Assembly (NCBI RefSeq): GCF_036237315.1
Contig: NZ_CP108356.1
Span: forward strand, 868,001 to 932,000
Length of the DNA: 64,000 bases
Direction of reading: 5' to 3'
Source of the DNA: Streptomyces sp. NBC_01351
GTDB lineage: Bacteria; Actinomycetota; Actinomycetes; Streptomycetales; Streptomycetaceae
Every line of letters begins with the position of its first letter. Within the stretch, counting starts at the first letter, position 1. The translations under genes and the position numbers were made by a program. Of the stretch, positions 25,935 to 34,402 are shown piece by piece. The notes under the pieces are model-generated. The model was not told where the DNA came from. It ran no database searches and worked only from the letters and a program-made list of their open reading frames with translations.

Positions 25935-27628
25935 GCGGACTTCCCCGGTATCTCGTAGACCGCACTGTCGTAGGAGCCGGCCAGGAACAGTCCGCGGTCC
26001 GCGTCGTAGGCGAGCGAGGAGATGCCGGACGTCGTCGGCCTGTCCTCGACGACCCACGCCTCCAGTTCACGGTCGTAGATCTTGACGTGGCCGTGGTAGG
26101 AGCCCGTCGCGATCAGCCGTCCGGAGGTGTCGGCAGCGACGCACTTGATGGAGTTGGGGTGGGTGGTGGGCACTACCTCGGAGGTGAAGTCCGGTGCCCA
26201 GAGCCTCAGTTGCAGGTCGCGCCCCACGCTGGCGAAGTGGCCCTCATCCAGGCCCACGCAGCCGTTGGCGATCCGCTCGTGGGCGTCCTCGATCCGGTGC
26301 ACCAGCTTGAGCGTGCGGGCGTCGTGCCAGGCCACGCCGGTGTCGGCGCACACGGAGAAGAGCAGGTCGCCCGAGGCCGCGACACCCTTCACCGCGTTCT
26401 CGTGCAGCGGCAGGTCGGCCACGTGGCGCAGCTCGCCGTCGGGGTCGAGCCGGAAGACCAGGCCTTCTCCGGTGTAGGCGCCGATCAGCACGTGGGCGAC
26501 ACCGTCCGCCTCGAAGCGGACACCGCAGTTGAGCGGGGAGCGGTGCTGGTGCAGGACGCGGCCGGTGGCGGCGTCCATCACCTTGCCGAGCTGTCCGCCC
26601 GTCACCGTCAGCACCGGGTCCACCGGCGTCAGGAAGTTGCAGAGGCTTCCCGTGCGTGCCTGTTCGGCGCCGTCCCGGATCACGATGCCGGCGTCACCCA
26701 CGGTGTAGACGCTGCCGTCGTGGGCGATGACCGCGTTGACGCCCGGGGTGGGAGCCACCTCGCCGGTGCTCCACTTGCCGGTGGTGTAGTCGTAGGGCCG
26801 GTACGAGGCTCCGAACGTGCCGAAGACCAGGGTGGTGCCGGCCGCGAAGGCGCAGGATCGGGGCCATACGTCGTCGGGGATGGCGGACTCCCCCACCTGG
26901 CGCAGATCGCCGCCGGAGGTCTCCCACAGCAGCAGCTTGCGGTCGTAGCTCAGGCTCACCAACAGGTTGCGGCCCGCGCCGAGGACCAGGCGCTTGATTC
27001 CGGCATCGTGCCCCTGGACCGCCGTGCGCTGCTCGCCCCGGATCACGATGATCTGGCCCTCGTCATTGCCCGCGTAGATGGTGCCGTCGCGGTCGATGAC
27101 GATCGTGTCGGTCTCGACTCCACCGAGGTCGATGTCCTCCAGCAGCTCACCGGTGACGGAGGACCAGCGCTTCACGGTGCCGTCGTCGCTGGAGGTGACG
27201 AGCTCCGATCCGTCCACCGACCAGTCCACGGAAATGACGTCGGCGGTGTGCCCGCCGCAGGAGTGCACGAGGTTCCCGTTGAAGTCGTAGACGCGCAGGC
27301 GGTGATCGCGGGAGGCAGTGGCCACCAGTTCCCGGGTCGGGTGGAATGCCGACATCTCGACGTCGTCGGACTGGTCGTTCAGGACCGCGCGCAGCCGCAG
27401 GTCGGGCACGGACCACAACCGGGCGGTGTAGTCGCTGGAGGACGTCACCAATAAGGATCCGTCGGGGCTGAAAGCGCACTGGTTCGCCAAGTGGTCGTGC
27501 AGGACGCGGTTCACCGGGCGCTCGGTGCTCTGGTCCCAGAGAATGACCTGGTTGTCGTACCCGGCGCTGGCGATGTACTTGTCCTGATAGGCAGCGATGC
27601 CGCTGATCGGACTCTTGTGTTCGATCAC
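25931..27628 (-). CDS. WD40-repeat beta-propeller protein
   Basis: The 565-residue protein is built of WD40-like blades. Examples are GYDNQVILWDQST, SDYTARLWSVPDL, SRDHRLRVYDFNG, SDDGTVKRWSSVTG, SYDRKLLLWETSG, GRDLQLRLWAPDF and SYHGHVKIYDREL. Roughly 12-14 blades are expected, so one or two propellers. There is no signal peptide and no fused enzyme domain. WD40 proteins scaffold complexes; a WD-repeat protein (ToxC in my recollection) also occurs in toxoflavin loci next to an FGE-like gene, as here. The GTG start has a GAGGAG site 15 bp after the cyclohydrolase stop. Confidence 0.85.
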   Translation of the reverse strand: MIEHKSPISGIAAYQDKYIASAGYDNQVILWDQSTERPVNRVLHDHLANQCAFSPDGSLLVTSSSDYTARLWSVPDLRLRAVLNDQSDDVEMSAFHPTRELVATASRDHRLRVYDFNGNLVHSCGGHTADVISVDWSVDGSELVTSSDDGTVKRWSSVTGELLEDIDLGGVETDTIVIDRDGTIYAGNDEGQIIVIRGEQRTAVQGHDAGIKRLVLGAGRNLLVSLSYDRKLLLWETSGGDLRQVGESAIPDDVWPRSCAFAAGTTLVFGTFGASYRPYDYTTGKWSTGEVAPTPGVNAVIAHDGSVYTVGDAGIVIRDGAEQARTGSLCNFLTPVDPVLTVTGGQLGKVMDAATGRVLHQHRSPLNCGVRFEADGVAHVLIGAYTGEGLVFRLDPDGELRHVADLPLHENAVKGVAASGDLLFSVCADTGVAWHDARTLKLVHRIEDAHERIANGCVGLDEGHFASVGRDLQLRLWAPDFTSEVVPTTHPNSIKCVAADTSGRLIATGSYHGHVKIYDRELEAWVVEDRPTTSGISSLAYDADRGLFLAGSYDSAVYEIPGKSA

Positions 27629-27643
27629 GATCCAGACTCCTCG

Positions 27644-28324
27644 TCAATCAATGTCGATGGAATGACCGGCGTGTACGACTTTGGCTTTCAGATACTTGCG
27701 ATTCGAATCGGTGACGTGCACACCGGTGAGCCGCTGGCTATGGACCACCACACCGCTCTCGCGTAACTGGCGGATCTTTTCCGGATTGTTGGAGAGAATC
27801 TCCACCTCTTTGAGGCCCAGCGCGACCAGCATCTGCGCCGCAGAGGAATAGGTGCGCTGGTCGTCCAGGAAATTCAGCGCCCGGTTGGCTTCGAAAGTGT
27901 CCATACCGGTGTCCTGCAGCGCGTAGGCGTCGAGCTTGTTGTAGAGCCCGATGTCGCGCCCCTCCTGGCGGAGGTAGAGCAGGATGCCGCCTCGTTCGCA
28001 CATCAGGGCTATGGCCTCTTGCAACTGCGGACCGCAGTCGCAGCGGCTCGATCCGAGCACGTCGCCGGTCAGGCACTCGGAGTGCAACCGGACGATCGGG
28101 ACGGGCTGGTCCAGTGCGTCGCCGAACACCACCACTAGGTGTTCGCGGCCGTCGTCGAGCCCGTCGAAGGTAATGATCTCGGTCAGTGCGAACTCGCCAC
28201 CGGCAACCTCGAGCGGAACACTCACCCTGGCGCGTATTCGGGGAGGTCCCGACCGGCTATCGTCCGCCGGCTCGGGTACTTGAATTCCGTTGAGCGAGTA
28301 GGAAGAACGGCTATCTAATGACAT
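27644..28324 (-). CDS. GTP cyclohydrolase II (RibA type)
   Basis: The 226-residue protein has the GTP cyclohydrolase II signatures: VRLHSECLTGDVLGSSRCDCGPQL (zinc-binding Cys-x10-Cys-x-Cys), LLYLRQEGRDIGLYNKLDAY (catalytic Arg/Tyr), and SNNPEKIRQLRESGV. It opens the imidazole ring of GTP to the diaminopyrimidine used for riboflavin, deazaflavin and 7-azapteridines. It stands alone without a DHBP synthase (RibB) domain. It is the first gene of the 15-gene operon, and the ATG at 28324 is preferred over an upstream in-frame start because the family begins later. A duplicate of a housekeeping ribA is expected elsewhere in the genome. Confidence 0.92.
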   Translation of the reverse strand: MSLDSRSSYSLNGIQVPEPADDSRSGPPRIRARVSVPLEVAGGEFALTEIITFDGLDDGREHLVVVFGDALDQPVPIVRLHSECLTGDVLGSSRCDCGPQLQEAIALMCERGGILLYLRQEGRDIGLYNKLDAYALQDTGMDTFEANRALNFLDDQRTYSSAAQMLVALGLKEVEILSNNPEKIRQLRESGVVVHSQRLTGVHVTDSNRKYLKAKVVHAGHSIDID

Positions 28325-28660
28325 CCCTCGCCACCTGAAGTCAGCTGTGCGTCGAATCGGGACCGTCTCACCACTGCTTGCCGCATTCGAATGCCGCAGG
28401 TCCCGACTTGATCCGCCGTCACACTCTCTCAGCAACGAAGGCCTGTCAAGGGAGACTTAGTCGCGCTCTCAAATGGTGGACACACCATTTTGGATGATCT
28501 TGAATACCGACTCGGCGCTTTGCCATTGAGTTCACACGAGCACGGCAAATATGGAATGCGGCATGCCGACGGAACTGCCGGCGGTTTTCACGATTCCGGC
28601 ATGACGATTCGAGCCGCCGGGAGGGATGATGTCGACTGGTCAAAGCCGTCGGGCACAGGT
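28325..28660 (-). promoter_or_regulatory. Leader and probable promoter of the biosynthetic operon
   Basis: The region upstream of the cyclohydrolase is markedly less GC-rich than the genes. A TTGACA hexamer on the minus strand (28449-28444) is followed after 17 bp by GAGTGT, a weak -10 candidate. Further upstream lies an inverted repeat AAATGGTG-GACA-CACCATTT (28471-28490), a good operator candidate. No small gene was convincing here. Confidence 0.5.
28471..28490. promoter_or_regulatory. Perfect 8-bp inverted repeat, candidate operator
   Basis: AAATGGTG and CACCATTT are separated by GACA. The site lies 22 bp upstream of the TTGACA hexamer and about 147 bp upstream of the cyclohydrolase start. 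Its AT-rich arms stand out in this GC-rich DNA. No regulator gene lies in the cluster, so the binding protein must be encoded elsewhere. Confidence 0.5.
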
Positions 28661-28664
28661 CCGG

Positions 28665-28690
28665 GCCCGTCCGGCTGAGGCCGGACGGGC
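28665..28690 (-). terminator. Strong hairpin terminator after the LysE gene
   Basis: GCCCGTCCGGC, loop TGAG, GCCGGACGGGC is a perfect 11-bp stem about 200 bp beyond the LysE-family stop. It separates the catabolic island from the biosynthetic operon on the minus strand. Confidence 0.8.
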
Positions 28691-28887
28691 GGCCCCATGG
28701 GGCCCGCGGTTGCGCGCGAGCGGAGCGGGCGGCGGAGGTGACGGCGGGTGCGGGCCTCAGGGCCAGGAGGGGGCCCGTGGGCACACGCACTGACTGGCCA
28801 TCAAAAAAGCTTACAAGGGCGCCACTTCGGTGTTCACGGAGGGAACGGACACGAGTGGCGCGCGGGCACGGGGCGGAGACTGTCGGA

Positions 28888-29526
28888 CTAGTCTCTTTGG
28901 CCCGTCGTGGCGACGGCGACGCCGAGTGCGATCATGGAGACGCCACCGAGTCCGCCCACGAGGGCGAGTCTCTTCGGTGAGCGGGCGAACCACGTTCTCG
29001 CGGTGGCGGCGACCAGACCCCACACGGAGTCGCAGGCCACGGCGATGACGTTGAAGACGAGACCGAGCAACAGCATCTGCAGGGCGACGTGCCCCTGGCT
29101 GCGGTCGACGAACTGCGGCAGCACGGCGGCGAAGAACACGATGGTCTTGGGGTTGGCCACACCGACGGCGAACCCCTCCCACAACGTGCGCATCCCGCCG
29201 TAGGTGGGTCCGTCACTGGTGAAGGAGTCCTGCAGCGCGCCGCGCTGGCGCACCGCCTTGATGCCGAGGTATACGAGGTACCCGGCGCCCAGGAGCTTCA
29301 GCATGGTGAACACCAGGGCCGAACGCTCGACGATGGAGCCGATTCCGAGTGCTACGGCGATGACGAGGAGGTAGGCCCCCATCGTGTTGCCCGCGACCGT
29401 GGTCAGCGCGGCTCGGCGCCCCTGCGCCAGTGCCCGGCCGATCACGAAGAGCACACTCGGACCGGGGATTACGATCAACAAGAACGACATGGCTGCGAAA
29501 GCCAATAAACGGTCTGTAGACAGCAT
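28888..29526 (-). CDS. LysE family transporter
   Basis: The 212-residue hydrophobic protein has the RhtB/LysE pattern: FLLIVIPGPSVLFVIGRALAQGRR near the N-terminus, GAGYLVYLGIKAVR and GFAVGVANPKTIVFFAAVLPQFV. About six membrane spans are expected. Family members export amino acids or small metabolites by proton exchange. It sits between the biosynthetic operon and the Liv-type importer, and its own promoter region (29527-29648) separates it from the latter, so its substrate could belong to either system. Confidence 0.88.
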   Translation of the reverse strand: MLSTDRLLAFAAMSFLLIVIPGPSVLFVIGRALAQGRRAALTTVAGNTMGAYLLVIAVALGIGSIVERSALVFTMLKLLGAGYLVYLGIKAVRQRGALQDSFTSDGPTYGGMRTLWEGFAVGVANPKTIVFFAAVLPQFVDRSQGHVALQMLLLGLVFNVIAVACDSVWGLVAATARTWFARSPKRLALVGGLGGVSMIALGVAVATTGQRD

Positions 29527-29648
29527 GTACCCCACTCTAAGCACGCGGGCCCCTGAGGCCACAGCACTGTCCGCTATGTGGACCGACACGCCGTCAGGAC
29601 CGGCTTGACCCGGGCGCCAACGGGCAGTCGAGCGCGGCGAGGCGCTCG

Positions 29649-30356
29649 TCACTCGACGCCGAGCAGACGCCGTAGGTCCTCGGGACGCGACGCGAAATCC
29701 GCGCCGGCCGCCTGGTGGACGATGACCCCCTTCTGCATGACCGCCACGCTTCCGGCGACGGAGAGGGCGAGTCCCAGGTTCTGCTCGACGAGGACGACCG
29801 ACATGCCCTGCGCGCTCACTTCGCGGATCACCTCGCCCACTTGGGAAACGATCGCCGGCGCGAGGCCATCGGACGGCTCGTCGAGGAGCAGCAGACGCGG
29901 ATTGCCCAGCAGGGCCCGGGCGATCGCGAGCATCTGCTGTTCCCCGCCGGAGAGTTGGTCACCGCGGTGCCCGAGTCGCTCCCCCAGTCGCGGCAGCAGG
30001 TCGAGGACACGGGACCTGGTCCAGGGTCCGCGCGCCGGGCCCCGCGAGGCGATCGTGAGGTGTTCGTCCACGGTCAGCGGGGCGAACACCCTGCGCCCCT
30101 GGGGTACGACGCCGACCCCTGCCCGGGCGATCACGTCGACACGGGCTCCGGCGAGCTCCCGGCCGTCGAGGTCGACGCTGCCTTCGTAGGGCCGGACGAG
30201 CCCCATGACGGTCGATATGAGGGTGGTCTTCCCGACTCCGTTCCGACCGAGGAGGGCGACGGTCCCGCCCGCGTCGAGGTCCAGGTCCACACCGCCGAGG
30301 ACGACGCCCCCGGCGTAGCCGGAGCGCAGCCCGCGAATGCGCAGGAGAGGGTTCAC
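29649..30356 (-). CDS. livF: Branched-chain-type ABC importer ATPase (LivF-like)
   Basis: The 235-residue ATPase has Walker A GRNGVGKTT, signature LSGGEQQM and Walker B LLLLDEPSDGLAP, with the LivF-type VVPQGRRVFAPLTVDEHL. It is the last gene of a five-gene importer (binding protein, LivH, LivM, LivG, LivF). The GTG start overlaps the LivG stop. In aromatic catabolic islands such importers often carry aromatic acids rather than leucine; the adjacent salicylate genes favour that here (inference). Confidence 0.88.
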   Translation of the reverse strand: MNPLLRIRGLRSGYAGGVVLGGVDLDLDAGGTVALLGRNGVGKTTLISTVMGLVRPYEGSVDLDGRELAGARVDVIARAGVGVVPQGRRVFAPLTVDEHLTIASRGPARGPWTRSRVLDLLPRLGERLGHRGDQLSGGEQQMLAIARALLGNPRLLLLDEPSDGLAPAIVSQVGEVIREVSAQGMSVVLVEQNLGLALSVAGSVAVMQKGVIVHQAAGADFASRPEDLRRLLGVE

Positions 30357-31084
30357 GAGGTGACCTCCATGGTGCCCAGGTAGGCGGTCTGGACTTCGGC
30401 CGAGGCGCGCACCTCGTCCGGGGAGCCTGTTTTCAGGTGTCTGCCGAGGTGCATGACCGTCACCGTGTCGGCGAGTTCGAAGACCATGTCGAGGTCGTGC
30501 TCGATGAGGAGTACGGTCACCTCCCCGGGCAGGGCGGCGATCAGTTCGGTGAGCCGCGCCGTCTCCGCCGGCGACATCCCGGCGGCCGGTTCGTCCAGGA
30601 GCAGCAGCCGGGGTTCCGTCCCCAGCGCCACGGCCACCTCCAGCTGGCGCCGCTCGCCGTGCGAGAGCTCGGCTGCCGCGAGGTCGTGCCGGGTGGGCAG
30701 GCCCACCCGGTCGAGCAGTTCGTGCGCCCGCTCGATCGCCGCACCCCGGGAAGCGGTCCGGCGTACCACGGCGAGGAGCACGTTCTCCAGCACGGTCTCG
30801 CGCATGAAGAGACTGGAGTGCTGGAACGTCGCTGCGACGCCGAGCCCGACCCGGCGGTGTACGGGCAGCCGGGTCACGTCCTGTCCGTCGACGAGGATGG
30901 TTCCGGCCGTGGTCGGCAAGGTGCCCGAGATCAGGCCGAACAGTGTCGACTTGCCCGCGCCGTTCGGGCCGATGACCGCGTGCCGGGCGCCCGGCCGCAC
31001 CGTGAGGTCGACCTCGTCCAGGGCTCGGAAGGAGCCGAAGTGCCGGGATACCCGGCGCAGTTCCAGTAGATCGTGATCTGTCAC
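30353..31084 (-). CDS. livG: Branched-chain-type ABC importer ATPase (LivG-like)
   Basis: The 243-residue ATPase carries Walker A GPNGAGKST, the LivG-type FQHSSLFMRETVLENV, signature LSHGERRQLEVAVAL (His in place of Gly in LSGGE) and Walker B LLLLDEPAAGMSP. A GTG start overlapping the permease stop (GTGA) gives the family's usual length. It should pair with LivF on the cytoplasmic side of the LivH/LivM permease. Confidence 0.88.
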   Translation of the reverse strand: MTDHDLLELRRVSRHFGSFRALDEVDLTVRPGARHAVIGPNGAGKSTLFGLISGTLPTTAGTILVDGQDVTRLPVHRRVGLGVAATFQHSSLFMRETVLENVLLAVVRRTASRGAAIERAHELLDRVGLPTRHDLAAAELSHGERRQLEVAVALGTEPRLLLLDEPAAGMSPAETARLTELIAALPGEVTVLLIEHDLDMVFELADTVTVMHLGRHLKTGSPDEVRASAEVQTAYLGTMEVTS

Positions 31085-32058
31085 GCCGTCCTCTTCCGGG
31101 TGAGCCTGTGCGGGATCCGTACGCCGGCCAGTCCTCGGGGCAGCGTGTAGACGGCGATGACGAAGAGCAGTCCGAGCAACAGTGGCCCGCGACCGGCGAC
31201 GGCTTCGAGGTTTCCGAGGTAGTCGCGGGTGAGCCAGACGAGCGCGGCGCCGGCGCAGGCTCCCCACATCGAGCCGGAGCCTCCGATGACGACGGCCAGC
31301 AGGGCCAGCGCGGCGATCTCGAAGCCGGCGTCGCCGGGCGAGACGAACCGCTGTACCGAGACCCACAGGGACCCGGCGGCGCCGGCCAGCGCCCCGGCGC
31401 CGCAGTAGACGGTCAGGGCGTAGCGCTGGGTGGGGTAGCCGATCGCCCGCATCCGGGGCTCGTTGTCGCGGATGCCGCGCAGGGCGAGGGCGAAGGATGT
31501 CGAGCCCAGGCGGGAGACCGCCGCGAAGAGCAGCAGGAACACGGCCAGGACGTAGAAGTAGACCAGCCCGTCGAGCTCCAGGGCGGGCATGCCGGGCAGC
31601 GGTACGACGGGCGGGATGCCCGACATCCCGTCGGTGCCGTTCGTCAGCGACTTCCAGTTGACGGCGGCGCTGTAGACGATCTCTCCGATGGCCAGCGTGA
31701 GCATCAGGAACACCACGCCCCGGGCGCGCACGGCAAGCCATCCCGTCGGCACCGCCACCAGCGCGGAGACGCCTGCGGCGATGAGGAGTTGGAGTATCCC
31801 GACGTCGGTGACCCGCGTCGCCACGATCGCCGACGTATAGGCGCCGACGCCGAAGTAGGCCGACTGGCCGAGGGTCGGCAGCCCGGTCAGACCGGTGAGC
31901 AGGTTGACGCTCAGCGCGAGGAGGGCGAACACCAGGATCCGTGACAGGGTGCCGACGGCGTACGAGCCGAGCACGAAGGGGGCCAGGGCGAGAGCGCCGA
32001 CCACGGCGGTCACCGACAGCCGCCGTGTCATGGAGCCGGCGGTGGCGTACGGGCTCAT
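31081..32058 (-). CDS. livM: Branched-chain-type ABC importer permease (LivM-like)
   Basis: This 325-residue protein has about 9-10 hydrophobic spans and the LivM features SVNLLTGLTGLPTLGQSAYFGVGAY and a coupling-helix region GIRDNEPRMRAIGYPTQRYALTVY, plus AALALLAVVIGGSGSMWGACAGA. Start and stop overlap its neighbours by 4 bp on both sides. It forms the transmembrane channel together with LivH. Confidence 0.88.
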   Translation of the reverse strand: MSPYATAGSMTRRLSVTAVVGALALAPFVLGSYAVGTLSRILVFALLALSVNLLTGLTGLPTLGQSAYFGVGAYTSAIVATRVTDVGILQLLIAAGVSALVAVPTGWLAVRARGVVFLMLTLAIGEIVYSAAVNWKSLTNGTDGMSGIPPVVPLPGMPALELDGLVYFYVLAVFLLLFAAVSRLGSTSFALALRGIRDNEPRMRAIGYPTQRYALTVYCGAGALAGAAGSLWVSVQRFVSPGDAGFEIAALALLAVVIGGSGSMWGACAGAALVWLTRDYLGNLEAVAGRGPLLLGLLFVIAVYTLPRGLAGVRIPHRLTRKRTA

Positions 32059-32933
32059 GCGCGCACCGCCGACGGGACGAGGCCGTGCGGGCGGACCACG
32101 AGCACGAGCAGCATGGTGCCGAAGAGGAGGAAGGGGGCGTACTCCGGGAGCAGCGCCACCCCGAGCGTCTGCACCTGGCCGATCAGGAGCGCTCCGGCGA
32201 GTGCGCCGCGCACCGATCCGAGGCCCCCCACGACCACGACGACGAGCGAGAGGACGAGCACCGTCTCGTCGACGCCCGGCCCGGGGCCGAGGATCGGCGC
32301 CCCGAGGACTCCGCCGACCGACGCCAGGGCGGCGCCGGCCGCGAAGACTCCGTAGAGCACCTTGCGGATGTCGACACCGAGCGCGCGGACCATGTCGCGG
32401 TCGGCGACGGTGGCCCGTACGAGGGCTCCGAGCGAGCTGCGTTCGAAGACGAGGTACACGAGGAGCGCGAGGCCGGCCGCGACTCCGATGAACACCAGCC
32501 GGTAGACGGGATACGCGTGACCGAGGAGGTCCACCGTCCCGCGCAGGGCCGTGGGCGGGTCCGTGGGCAGGACGTCCCCGCCGAAGGCCGCGGCGAGGAG
32601 GTCGGCCACGATGAAGGTGATGCCGAGCGTGAGCACGGCTTGGTCAAGGTGTCCGCGGCGGGCCAGGGGCTGGGTGAGGAAGGTCAGCGCGGCCCCGCCC
32701 ATGGTGCCCACGAGGGCGCCCGCCAGCAGCGCGAGGAGCAGACCCCACAAGGTCCCGTCGGACAGTGCGTAGGCGACGTAGGCCCCGGCCAGGTAGAGCG
32801 TGCCGTGCGCGAGGTTGAGCACGTCCATCATGCCGAAGACCAGGGAGAGTCCGACCGCGATCGTGAACAGCAGCAGACCGAAGGCGACCCCGTCGATGAC
32901 GCTGACGAAGTTGCCGTCCAACCATCCGGACAT
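32055..32933 (-). CDS. livH: Branched-chain-type ABC importer permease (LivH-like)
   Basis: The 292-residue permease has about eight membrane spans with the LivH signatures LVFGMMDVLNLAHGTLYLAGAYVAY and ALGVDIRKVLYGVFAAGAALASVGGVLGAP. It starts one base before the stop of the binding-protein gene is complete, so it is effectively adjacent, and its stop overlaps LivM. Likely an aromatic-acid or amino-acid importer subunit. Confidence 0.88.
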   Translation of the reverse strand: MSGWLDGNFVSVIDGVAFGLLLFTIAVGLSLVFGMMDVLNLAHGTLYLAGAYVAYALSDGTLWGLLLALLAGALVGTMGGAALTFLTQPLARRGHLDQAVLTLGITFIVADLLAAAFGGDVLPTDPPTALRGTVDLLGHAYPVYRLVFIGVAAGLALLVYLVFERSSLGALVRATVADRDMVRALGVDIRKVLYGVFAAGAALASVGGVLGAPILGPGPGVDETVLVLSLVVVVVGGLGSVRGALAGALLIGQVQTLGVALLPEYAPFLLFGTMLLVLVVRPHGLVPSAVRA

Positions 32934-32934
32934 G

Positions 32935-34107
32935 TCAGCCGCCCAGTCGGCCGAGCTCGGAGCTGACGGTGTTGACGCCCTGCTTGACCTCGCGCAGGTA
33001 CCAGGGCTGGACGGGCGTTCCGCCGCTGTTGAACCGCCAGGTGCCGCGCGGGCTGTCGATGTCCCCCACCTGGGCGATGGCCGCGTTGACCGATTCGGAG
33101 GTCACCGTGGAACCGGCCGCCTTGATCGCCTTGTCGAGGACCTGCGCCGCGTCCCATGAGGCCATCGCGTACGTGGTCGGGGCCGAACCGTAGGCGGCCG
33201 TGTACGCCGGTGCGAACTGCTTGTTGGCGGCATTGTCCAGGTCCGCGCTGTAGTTGAGCGCCGTGAGGATGCCGTTGGCCGCTTCTCCCTGCCCCTTGAG
33301 CACGCCGCCTTCGGTGAGGAAGCCGGGCGCGTAGAGGGGGATCTTGCCGGCCAGTCCGAAGTCCCGGTACTGCTTGACGAAGTCGACGGCCGCGCCGCCG
33401 GCGTAGAAGCTGAAGACGGCCTTTGCGCCGGACTTCTCGATCTGCGCGAGGTACGGCTGGAAGTTCTTGGTCCCGGGGAACGGCGTGTAGACCTCCTCCC
33501 CCGCCATCTTGCCGCCCGCCGGGAGGAAGGTGGACTTGAAGCCCTCCACCTCGTCCTTGCCCGCCTGGTACCCCGCGGCGATCACGAAGACGGGGCCGCC
33601 GGCCTGCTCGGCCACGTGCTTGCCGAGCGCCTTGCCCGGTTCGTCGTTGACGTACGAGGTGCGCCAGATGTACTTGGTCCCGGTCAGTGTCGTGGGTGAG
33701 GCGTTCGAGCCGACGAGCGGGACCTTGCCGGTCTCGAACAGGTCCTTGACCCCGTTGATGGTGGCCGAGCTGACCACCCCGCTCACGGCGAGCACCCGGT
33801 CCTGCTTGACCAGCTTCTCGGCAGCCGCCTTGCCCGAGTCGGCCGTCTCCCCCTCGTCCGCGACGACGATCTCCACCTCACGGCCGCCGAGCTTGCCGCC
33901 GTGCTGCGCGACGTAGAGCTCGAAGCCCTGCTTCATGTCGTCGCCCAGCGCCTTGTAGGTCCCCGACTGCGGGACGAGGAGCCCGATCTTCACGGGCCCG
34001 CTCTGCTTGTCCTCTCCGGTGCCGAGGCTCGCACCACCACATGCCGTGGTCAGCAAGAGGGCCGTCGATGCGGCGACCAGACCAACGGGGCGAAACCGAC
34101 CTGCCAT
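32935..34107 (-). CDS. Substrate-binding lipoprotein of the Liv-type importer (LivK-like)
   Basis: The 390-residue protein has a lipoprotein signal: basic MAGRFRPVGL, hydrophobic VAASTALLLT and lipobox LTTACGG with the lipidated Cys near residue 23. The mature part is a type I periplasmic-binding fold (VKIGLLVPQSGTYKALGDDMKQGFELYV...IWRTSYVNDEPGKALGKHVAEQ...AVFSFYAGGAAVDFVKQY). The ATG at 34107 has a GGAG site; seven further in-frame residues upstream are not needed. It is the first gene of the importer operon and divergent from the Tat-exported esterase. Confidence 0.88.
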   Translation of the reverse strand: MAGRFRPVGLVAASTALLLTTACGGASLGTGEDKQSGPVKIGLLVPQSGTYKALGDDMKQGFELYVAQHGGKLGGREVEIVVADEGETADSGKAAAEKLVKQDRVLAVSGVVSSATINGVKDLFETGKVPLVGSNASPTTLTGTKYIWRTSYVNDEPGKALGKHVAEQAGGPVFVIAAGYQAGKDEVEGFKSTFLPAGGKMAGEEVYTPFPGTKNFQPYLAQIEKSGAKAVFSFYAGGAAVDFVKQYRDFGLAGKIPLYAPGFLTEGGVLKGQGEAANGILTALNYSADLDNAANKQFAPAYTAAYGSAPTTYAMASWDAAQVLDKAIKAAGSTVTSESVNAAIAQVGDIDSPRGTWRFNSGGTPVQPWYLREVKQGVNTVSSELGRLGG

Positions 34108-34402
34108 GGGAACTCCGTACGTTGTCAACCGGCCCTGGAGGGCGGGATGTTGCTGATGGGGCCGCCTTGGGGAGTCCCAGGCGTGGAAGGTCCGGCTCTC
34201 AGGGGTGGCCTGGCCGCCGGTCGAAGTGACACGTGTCTATCGCGCTTTTGCGACGTCCGTCAAGAGTTCTCAAGATATACGCCGGCGCCAGGCCCGCGCC
34301 CCTTGACCCGAACCCGAGCCATAGCGCAATACTGACCCTCGTCAAATTCACGCTATATGCATTCCGGCGACGGACCCACGATCAGTCAGGGAGTGAAGCA
34401 CC
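34108..34402. promoter_or_regulatory. Divergent promoter region, importer operon and esterase
   Basis: The region contains a perfect 10-bp palindrome GACACGTGTC (34228-34237). Two minus-strand TTGACG hexamers lie within 34258-34279 and 34340-34359 and are good -35 candidates for the importer operon. A nested dyad is present: ATAGCG (34321-34326) with CGCTAT (34351-34356) around TGAC-CCTC-GTCA. The hexamers fall in a context shared with two other promoters of the catabolic island. The PaaX-type protein at 36065 is a possible regulator. Confidence 0.5.

Noticed and set aside
23899..26070. One large FGE protein spanning both copies
   Set aside because: The long frame is an accidental extension through the neighbouring gene in another frame. 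Two GTG starts with ribosome-binding sites define two separate proteins.
7866..28690. Calling the cluster a plain toxoflavin or fervenulin locus
   Set aside because: No N-methyltransferase is present, and the PKS, hydroxymalonyl set and RibD reductase are not explained by that pathway.
28325..28887. FMN riboswitch before the cyclohydrolase, and a 114-codon minus-strand frame
   Set aside because: I could not find the conserved FMN aptamer segments. The short frame has no family features and lies across a terminator and the promoter palindrome.
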